From Ampelocalamus luodianensis (Eukaryota; Streptophyta; Magnoliopsida; Poales; Poaceae): DNA of 64,000 nucleotides. Made by a program: the position numbers and the translations under genes. Below are positions 57,001-64,000 of this stretch, piece by piece. Location of the stretch: positions 48,854,916 to 48,918,915 of the forward strand of contig CM070629.1 in assembly GCA_036346255.1 (NCBI GenBank). The letters run 5' to 3'. The stretch's first letter is position 1; each line of letters starts with the position of its first letter. The notes under the pieces are model-generated. The model was not told the DNA's origin and made no database searches. It saw nothing but the letters and a program-made list of their open reading frames with translations.

Positions 57001-59132
57001 TTAACCTTATTAGTAGCACTTAAAAATCCATTTAATTATGTAATAGACACCAGTAATTCCCTGTAAATCCTAAAAATAGAAATTTGATGTTAGGAAATCC
57101 CTCTGTTATCATACTATAATGTGAAATAGGCTTTGCACATGTTTATATTTCTGGAAAGTGCATTATGCTAGTTTTGCATCTTAGAAAAATCATAACTAAA
57201 TCATTTTAACTCCAAATGACCTGAAATTTTATATGGGTTACCTCTATACCAGTAGGTAGCTACCATAAAAATTTCAGCTTCAAAATCTTTCTAAAAAATA
57301 TTTTTGCTACAGTGCTAATTATGGCCGAAAATGAGTTCTTAGGTAATATCTTTTGCACCACAAATCCAAATTAGGTTTTTCCAGTTTCTATGTCTAGGTA
57401 TCTTCGTATTTCACCTTGTGTATAAGTTTCGTCGCATTTGGATAATTTTTGCTTGCTCTTTTGTTAAGTGTTGCTAGTCTTATTGGTTGTTCTTGGTTCT
57501 TTTTGCCTTTGCGCTTAGGATTCGACATTTGCGGTAATCCCGAGAGCGACCCTCCACAACAGTTTGAGCAACAGCAAGAAGGCAAGCAGTTTGATCATGT
57601 TAATCCCAGTATTTTAAGTATTTATGTTGATTACAAATTCTATGTATGCATTGCTACTTTGTGTTAATAGTTGGCCTAGTAGATGCATTCCTTAGCAAAT
57701 GATTATCCTCTACTACCATGAGCCTAGGTTACTGGCTGTGATTTAGAGTTCATGGATGGGCTCTTGTCACTTAGTAGTTGCGAATTAATTGCTTAGCCAT
57801 GCTTAGCCGGTAGAAATGGGCGGTTATCGACTTGTCGATAACCTTGATCACATCAAACTTATTATGATTATGATTTCCACCTTGTGCTATGTCTACTTAT
57901 GAAAACTAAAACTGAAAACAAAATGATTTAGACTTGGGCACAATGGTATGATGGTGTGATTTTGGGTGTGGCTGGAATGGTGCCCGGTCAACAAGGACCG
58001 AACATCTTGTTACACTAAACCAAGCATTTTAGCGTGCTAACCACATTAGAGGTATGGGACCTCTCTTGACTTAGTACTTTGGCGTGTATTGGCTCCGAGT
58101 CGCGAGGAGTCGCGGGAGGGATGGTGTTGGGAGCATTGTAGTGTCCGAAAGACTTCACCCGTGATGGGATTTGTTGTCTTTCGGCTTGCAATGTAAGCAT
58201 ATGGGTTTCTATCCATATGGCGGCTCGTAGTTAATACACAAGATTGGAAATGTCTCGTAGGACTTAGCCAGTGCTGCATACCTTGATAGTGTGCTTGTGG
58301 CTTGAAGGCGATGCGAGTGTGGGTACATTGGTACACTCTGCGAGGTTAAAACTATTCGAATAGCCTCGTCCTAGGTTATGGACACGCTTGCAAGGTCTTT
58401 CAAGAGTTAGACTACAACCTTTTAAATTAAAACTTGATGGGTGGTACGAATCGGGGATTAGTGCTATGTTGTGGTGGCTATTGGGATAGTCACTTCAGTG
58501 GTTACTTGTATGTATCTTTACTTATTGTTACTTTGATAACAAAACAGATTTGCAAACTTGCTTTTAAATGTATTCTGATTGCAAATAAAGTTGGCTTCAT
58601 GCAAAATGAGACATACAACCTCCACCTAAATAAGCTTGCATGTAGTTTATGAATAGGTCTGCTATTCCACACGTCGATCTTGCGGGTACAAAGACAATCT
58701 TTGTACTCGGATGCTATGCTTAATTGTTCATTGCGAGAGGAAGAAGGTGAGCTCGAGGGCCTCACTTTTGTGAGCTGTGTTGTGGTAGCTATGGGCGACT
58801 AGCTTGGCGGCCCGGTCGGTTGCCTTGTGGGTGTATGGCTAACCGGTCGACTTTTGTTCTAGCCATCTTATGGCACCTTTTGCTTCCGCTGTCATTCTTG
58901 TATATTGTTCTATTTGGCCGGTCGGCTCTCTTTTGTAATAACTTTACTTTATGTATGTCGTTGTTGAACTTAGTAATTTTTGTTGTATGGAAACGATGTG
59001 TAATTTTGTGATGATGTGCATATGCTGCAATTCTGGGAAGCATATGTCCATCGAGGCTTAGAATGTTTAGTTAGTAACACTAGAACCATTTGGAGGTTAA
59101 GTGTTACTAGTTAAATATTCCGGGTCCTCACA
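54056..59132 (+). repeat. Second LTR of the plus-strand gypsy element
   Basis: 5077 bp; 54 bp longer than the first LTR because of many small length differences. Ends TCCGGGTCCTCACA. Followed by an intact tRNA-Met primer site, so it also acts as the 5' LTR of the truncated second unit. Confidence 0.93.
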
Positions 59133-60712
59133 AAGTTGGTATCAGAGCCATACTGACCGTAGAAACCCCTAGCTTGGTCGCTTTTAGAATATTTTGAAAA
59201 CTTACTTTCAAAAGGTTTGTAAAACTTAAGTAAGTTCTCTAATTTTTCTCCTTACCTGTCTTAGCTTGCTCATCTCACCTTACTCTCACTTAAGTTTGAA
59301 GAAGTTGTTCCTCTCTTCCTTTCAAAAATTAGCCTCTATCGATTAACTTGGTTTTGGGAGAACCATGAGAGCTTGGAGAAAGGAATTTGGACGGCTAGCT
59401 AGTGGTGAGTAATTAAGGTAGGACATGAGAGGTAAATACAACTAAAATTTGTGGGAATGAAAGGGTAAGAAGTGATATGAGATTAGCTAATGCCTATACT
59501 CTATTAGGTGGTTATACCTTGATTTTTGGACTGTTTTTGAGCTAGAACTTAGTGCTGAAATTTTGGGTCTTCTTAAACGATTGCTCGTTCTTCCATACGG
59601 GTTAGTCGTTTCAGGAAGTCGATTTGGTGATTTTGGTCCGGTGCTCTTGGTGGTTATCCCTGAGCCCTTTTTTTTTGAGTTTGGATTTCGTTGCTTTCTT
59701 TTTATCTTGGGCTTGTAGCTAACTTATCTTAGTGAATCAGGATGGCTGGTGGGACACGTAGCGGCCGGAATCAGCCGGGTAGTCCCGATGAGGAACTTCC
59801 CCCTCCTCCGACCATGGCGGAAGTCCTCATGCAGATCGAACGCAATCGTTCGGAGGACCGTAGGGTGTTGGAGGTTATCGCCAGAAACACCTCCACTCCC
59901 TCCGGTGCCTCTGGATCTGGAGGTGGTCACCAGTCTCGTGGGGACTTGCGGAGTTCCTCCGCACTCGACCTCCTACCTTCTCCGGTCCGAGATCCCTTGG
60001 GCGCAGACGGCCCAGGCTGCGTCGATTGAGCGAAGCTCAACGTTGCTCGATGCCGGGAGCGGGGCGGGCACTTTTCGCATCTCATCGGTGGAGGGTGCGA
60101 CACTCTCATGGTGGGAGAACTTCCTCGCCATGCGACTGCGGGACACGTGGTCTCGTGGGAGGAGTTCGATCGACTTTCCGTCGGGCCCATGTCCTGCCGG
60201 CTGATGAAGTCAAGAAGAAGGAGTTCCTTGCGCTCAAGCAGGCGCAAATGCGTGATCGAGTACCTCCATGAGTTCAACCATTTGGCGAGTGCGCTCTGCC
60301 GAGGTGGCCACCGATGAGGCCAAGCGGAGAAGTTCATAGAGGGCTTGTCGCGAGGAGCTTGGGATAAGCTCTCTATTGTGGACTTCCCGACTTCCGGACC
60401 TTGGTGGACAAGGCCATCATCGCCGAGCACAAGGCGAGAGCGCTGGGCGAGTCCATAGCGCAAGTGGGAGGCCCGGTGATGCCGCAGGTGGCCTCGTTCG
60501 TCCCAGTTGGGCCTACACGGTGGCCCGTTCTTTGGCTTCACCACCGCCGAGGCCTTGGCACCACTCCACGTCCTCCGCGGCCGTGACTCGATCGCGTGCA
60601 CTGCGACCAGCAGCAGGTGTTCCCGCAACCCGCGCCGGCGTCACCGCTTCTCGCCACAACAAGGGCCACTACGCGAGTAGTTGTCCTAAGAAGACTGGAG
60701 CGGCCCCTCGTC
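59133..60712 (+). pseudogene. gag: Second, truncated internal region: leader and Gag
   Basis: Primer site at 59136-59150, leader nearly identical to 50216-50821, then ATG at 59742: MAGGTRSGRNQPGSPDEEL, EVLMQIERNRSEDRRVLEV and IARNTSTPSGASGSGGGHQS. This copy reads farther in frame (95 codons) than copy 1. Later pieces match FASHRWRVRHS, KKKEFLALKQAQ and LHEFNHLA. It ends abruptly after the zinc-knuckle remnant CPKK at about 60712, where the sequence changes to the reverse-oriented pol of the other gypsy element. No pol, no third LTR. Confidence 0.85.
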
Positions 60713-61116
60713 TCTACCAACTCATCGGCTGGCATCCGATAAGGTCTCTTTGAAATTGGTGCTGTCCCTGGCACTAGGTCGATGATAAACTCGATGTCAC
60801 GATCCGATGGCATTCCTGGTAACTCTTCTGGAAACACATCTGGATATTCACTGACGACTGGTACTTCTTCCAAGGAAAGTTTCTTCAGGCGGTTCACTAA
60901 CAGATGTCCATCACGAACTGAGGTGGCTAGAAACTCTACCTTGTTTCCTTTGGCATCCTGGACTGTTACGGCTCTCCGACCACAATCTAGCACGGCCTTG
61001 TGCTTGGATAACCAATCCATGCCAAGAATGACATCTAGGGTTTGGGTATCTAGGACAATTAGGTTGGCTAGAAACTCAACTCCAGCTATGAGTAACTTAG
61101 CTCCTAAACATCCCAC
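60713..61116 (-). pseudogene. pol: Protease C-terminus and start of reverse transcriptase, truncated
   Basis: Open minus frame: LLIAGVEFLANLIVLDTQTL and DVILGMDWLSKHKAVLDCG, then SEYPDVFPEELPGMPSDRDI and APISKRPYRMPADELVE. It enters the foreign DNA directly after ELVE. The reverse transcriptase palm (YPLPRID, FRTRYGHYEF, YxDD) is missing. Frameshifted relative to the segment at 61135-61770. Confidence 0.88.
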
Positions 61117-61134
61117 TCTAGTACTTAGCTCGCT

Positions 61135-61770
61135 TCAGCATCGGACTAACAGAGTATGCTTAAGTTGCATAACTTCCAATTTATTCTTGGTTGCAAACAT
61201 TCCAGAAACAAACGAATGCGAAGCTCCAGAATCAAACAAAACTAATGCAGGTACTGAGTTAACTAGAAACTTACCCAGTACGACGTCCGGTGATTCTTGG
61301 GCTCCTTCCAGAGTGACGTGGTTGACACGGCCTCTGATCACGGACTGTGGTGCTCCTCCGGCTTGACCGGCAACTTGTGAAGCTCCTTGGTTGATGCCTG
61401 GTGCTGGCGTCTTGGATGGCGTAGCTCCAAGGTTGAAGCGTACTGGAGTGATTGTACCCTTCTGCGGACATTGGTTAGAATAGTGTCCTGGCTGACGACA
61501 GGTGTAACATACTCGTGGCACGTTCTGTTGGTTGCTCCCTGGGTTGGGGTTGACAGGTGCAGGGTTGCGGAAGTTCTGGGCAGCTGAACGGGGTGCTGAA
61601 GTTGGTGAAAGTGTTCTGAACGAAGTCTGGGGTGGAAACCGATTGAACTGTGGTGGCACTGTTCTTGCCCTCTGCTGTGATTGCTGATTTCCTTGTTGAG
61701 CCATCCGGCGTTTGCGGTTATCTTCCAGCTCCTTGCGTTTGTCCTCTAGCACAAAGGATTTGTTGACCAA
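61135..61770 (-). pseudogene. gag-pol: Gag zinc knuckle and protease active site
   Basis: Open minus frame: FVLEDKRKELEDNRKRRMAQ, a Gln/Pro/Asn-rich linker, VCYTCRQPGHYSNQC (perfect C-x2-C-x4-H-x4-C), RGRVNHVTLEGAQESPDVVL and VLFDSGASHSFVSG (aspartic protease site D-S-G). Gag and protease lie in one frame, as in plant gypsy elements with a single polyprotein. The frame slips at both ends into the neighbouring pieces. Confidence 0.9.
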
Positions 61771-62504
61771 CTCCTGGAAATCAGGGAAAGTATGGGCGTC
61801 GGTGACTTGTAGTCGGTGTTTAGCCCTTGACGACTTTGGCGAGCCTTGTCCGTGGCTACATCTTTCGCTGCATGGCGAGCTAGCTGAGAAAACTTGTTGA
61901 GGTAGTCAGACACTGACATAGCTCCTTGCTTGAGAGCGCAGAACTCATCCTTCTTCAGATCGATAATACCTTCTGGTACGTGATACTGGCGGAATGCTGC
62001 AGAAAATTCCTCCCAGGTGATATCCTGTGGCGTCTCATGGGCGGCACAGAAGTTCTCCCACCATTCAGCAGCGGTGCCTTCCATCTGGTGAGTGGCATAC
62101 AGAACCTTTTCACGGTCGCTGCACTGGGTGATCTGCAGCTTTCTTTCAATAACCCTGAGCCAATCATCTGCTTCCACTGGAGAGACGTGTCCAGAAAATG
62201 TTGGTGGGTGGGTTCTCATAAATTCTGCCAGTTTGGATGGTCCATGGTGACCATGAGCAGCTGGGGCTCCATGCTGTTGATTGTTGTTGTTGTTGACCTG
62301 GTTGTTCATAGCTTGCATCTGATTCATCATGGTATTCATTAGCTGAGTATGTGCTGCTATGAAAGCTCCAAAGTTTTGCAAGTCAATTGGGGGTGCTTGT
62401 GGCGGAACTGCTCCTGTGGCTGGTTGCTCAATGCTTCTCGGTGCGGGGGTACCGGAACCACTCGCAGCAGTCTGACGAGTTTGAACTATCTGGCGAAGCT
62501 CCAT
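61746..62504 (-). pseudogene. gag: Gag of the minus-strand gypsy element
   Basis: ATG at 62502-62504. The N-terminus MELRQIVQTRQTAAS has a low-complexity Pro/Ala/Asn/Gln stretch (MNNQVNNNNNQQHG). From residue 100 it has the gypsy Gag domain: MRTHPPTFSGHVSPVEADDW, ERKLQITQCSDREKVLYATH, EGTAAEWWENF and FRQYHVPEGIIDLKKDEFCA. The frame ends 40 residues early after DVATDKARQ; the adjacent frame continues. One slip separates it from an intact Gag. Confidence 0.9.
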
Positions 62505-62843
62505 GGGTTAGATAAGGTAGCAAGCACAAGATAAGTTAAGAACTAAGCAGGGGGCAGGTTAAACCCAACGAAACACAGCTCAAGAAACTCAAATGAAATA
62601 TTTTTATTACTTAGGATCTTAGCATGGCTGCAACAAATGCCTAAGGGCCTTTGCAGCTCATACTTGCACACAAAAGAAACAACGACCTAAGCACACAAAA
62701 CTACCGCCTAAAGGGCGACTCACTAAACTGAAACTGGCTAAGCCTGGAAAACTGAAACTAAGACACTACTCGAGAAAGCCTCCACAACCGCGCGCGCTCT
62801 GACGGTGTAGACTCGGAAGTGAGCGGCATCTTGGCAACCGATC
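62505..62843 (-). other. Spacer between leader ORF and gag
   Basis: Non-coding leader with no splice or structural motif recognised. Confidence 0.5.
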
Positions 62844-63478
62844 CTAATGCCACAATCGTGCAGCGAGCAGCGTTCGGTGCAAGCCGTTCACCGGCTCCTC
62901 TGGCTCAACTGTGCCTTCCTCCGGATCTTCTTCTGGATCCTCCTCGGGGTCTTCCTCTTCTTCGGGAACTTGGTCGTAGAGAATATCTTGCAGAGTGGCG
63001 ACCTTTTCCTCGGCTCTGTAACGCCTCATAGACATGATCCAACTCGTGATAGTCCTCTCAAGGCTTCCTCTGGCGACCACGAGCCGGGCGAGGTGCCGAC
63101 GGTAGCGTTGCTCTCTCCTTCGTGGGCGGGTAGCGTCTTTGGCAAATCCACAGTGCGGCTCTGGGATGGTAGCGGAAGACGGTGTCTTGGAGCTCCGTGC
63201 GTAGATGTTGCGAATCGCGGCATGGCCAAGGCGCGGCGACTCTGGATACCTTCCAGCCAAGTGATCTTCCTCATAGAGACGTGCGAAGGTTGGCTTGCCT
63301 TGTCGTTCCTCCTGGCGTAGATCGTCAGGCGACAAATCACTCCACGGTTTTGTCCATTCATTGTCCAGTTGTTGCCGACATACAACGAACGATCAAAGCC
63401 TCCAAGAACCTGCAACAGCTTCCAAAGCACGGCGGCATACCCTCCAGTGCGCTCACCATAGCTCTGAAGACGAGGCAT
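62844..63478 (-). CDS. Extra ORF in the gypsy leader, upstream of gag
   Basis: Starts at an ATG (63476-63478): MPRLQSYGERTGGYAAVLWK, then LLQVLGGFDRSLYVGNNWTM. One frame slip near 63340 leads into a second minus frame that runs to 62844: DDLRQEERQGKPTFARLYEE, then HAAIRNIYARSS, and an acidic tail with three EEDPEEDP-like repeats before NGLHRTLLAARLWH. About 210 residues in all. Same sense as gag, between the primer site and gag. I recall similar hypothetical proteins in grasses but no assigned function. The basic middle and strongly acidic end suggest a soluble protein. Ogre/Tat elements have an unrelated-looking ORF1 in the same place. Confidence 0.6.
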
Positions 63479-63675
63479 CTGTCAAGACAGACGAACAGGG
63501 TAAGAGCAACTTTAAAACAGCGGGGAGATAAAAGATTATAGCAAAAGTTGAGGCGAGAGAGATATGAGGAGAGTTATGCAATTAATTAACCTTGCAAGTT
63601 AATTTTCTTTTAGAAAATAGTTTGGACACTCTAAAGACGGCCAATCTAACTAAGGTCAAGACCTACAGTCAGTAT

Positions 63676-63687
63676 GGCTCGATACCA
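63676..63687 (-). other. Primer-binding site of the minus-strand gypsy element
   Basis: The reverse strand reads TGGTATCGAGCC, four bases from the LTR end CCCGCA. It is again a tRNA-Met site short of CA, as in the two other imperfect copies in this window. Confidence 0.8.
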
Positions 63688-63691
63688 CCTC

Positions 63692-64000
63692 TGCGGGACC
63701 CAAAATTACGATTTTGGAACCCTCGTGTATCTTGCACTAGTCGAGGATCACGCTAGTACACACAGGTCAACATAGGTAAATATCGATCCACACAAGCGAT
63801 AAATAAAGTAAGCGATTAGTTTGAATAACAAATAAGGGTTTTGACCTTATGGTCGAGTTTACACTTATTAAGCCACGCAGGCTAACTGATAAATAAAGCG
63901 GCGTGAGCGGAAATAACTCGAGCGTAGATCCCACCAATTCACCAAAGGCAATCAACTGGGATCCAGACCTTAACGATCAGCAACCTTCGACGAATTTCTC
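63692..64000 (-). repeat. 5' LTR of the minus-strand gypsy element, cut by window edge
   Basis: 309 bp matching 40452-40770 with few differences (GGGACCCAAAATTACGATTT and onward). It should continue about 2.9 kb beyond the window. Confidence 0.92.

Larger units (their letters stand above)
45193..59132 (+). mobile_element. Plus-strand gypsy element with 5-kb LTRs, lacking reverse transcriptase
   Basis: LTR 45193-50215, internal 50216-54055, LTR 54056-59132. The internal region has primer site, gag, protease, a fused pol lacking reverse transcriptase, integrase and chromodomain-like tail. Both LTRs start TGTAACATCCCAAATTTT and end GGGTCCTCACA. After the right LTR there is no target duplication; a second primer site and gag follow (59133-60712), so the array is LTR-int-LTR-int. 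The two LTRs are nearly identical apart from small differences at CAG/CTG sites, implying recent duplication. Confidence 0.88.
40452..64000 (-). mobile_element. Minus-strand gypsy element, interrupted, running off the right edge
   Basis: 3' LTR (40452-43711), polypurine tract, integrase (43785-45192), then foreign plus-strand DNA (45193-60712), then protease, Gag zinc knuckle and Gag (60713-62504), leader with an extra ORF, primer site and the start of the 5' LTR (63692 onward). Domain order fits one Ty3/gypsy element with a chromodomain-like integrase tail, Tekay/Del-like. Reverse transcriptase and RNase H (about 430 residues) are absent at the break. The left LTR sits directly against the Transposase_28 unit. 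Confidence 0.85.

Overview
The window looks like intergenic DNA from a grass (Poaceae) nuclear genome. This rests on Ty3/gypsy chromovirus-like elements with multi-kilobase LTRs, a 'putative gypsy type transposon' (Transposase_28-type) gene with plant introns, CACTA and TRIM elements, an Au-SINE-like tail, and relics of plant-only gene families (PLATZ). Nothing bacterial or viral in the free-living sense is seen. No complete conventional host gene was found; the window is mostly nested transposable elements in different states of decay.

Layout. 1-4315: 5' end of a minus-strand gypsy element entering from the left (gag start, leader, primer site, LTR). 4316-6348: low-copy DNA with a minus-strand PLATZ zinc-protein relic. 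6349-9526: solo gypsy LTR with a 5-bp target duplication. 9532-15090: pyrimidine-rich DNA, a decayed zinc-knuckle ORF, local tandem duplications and a three-LTR tandem TRIM element. 15096-22063: a complete but decayed Ty1/copia element with target duplication AGTAC. 22064-29069: unclassified DNA with small duplications, two SINE-like pieces and a minus-strand gypsy LTR carrying a minisatellite. 29219-30813: non-autonomous CACTA element. 30814-32951: LTR-derived DNA. 33200-34960: a first exon of a SAL1/HAL2-type phosphatase and an unidentified Ser/Gln/Pro-rich ORF.

35091-40451 holds the most unusual unit: an eight-exon coiled-coil gene of the Transposase_28 family. Its leader and two of its introns carry about 15 copies of a 24-nt hairpin (8-bp arms, 8-nt loop) whose arms vary in a largely compensating way.

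40452-64000 is a minus-strand gypsy element that has landed in that unit. Its pol is split by a plus-strand gypsy array: LTR (45193-50215), internal (50216-54055), LTR (54056-59132), then a truncated second internal (59133-60712). Both gypsy elements lack reverse transcriptase and are broken at nearly the same pol motif. The two near-identical 5-kb LTRs differ mainly at CAG/CTG sites, in a pattern better explained by base-calling error at CHG-methylated cytosines than by mutation. Many frameshifts in this part may therefore be technical.
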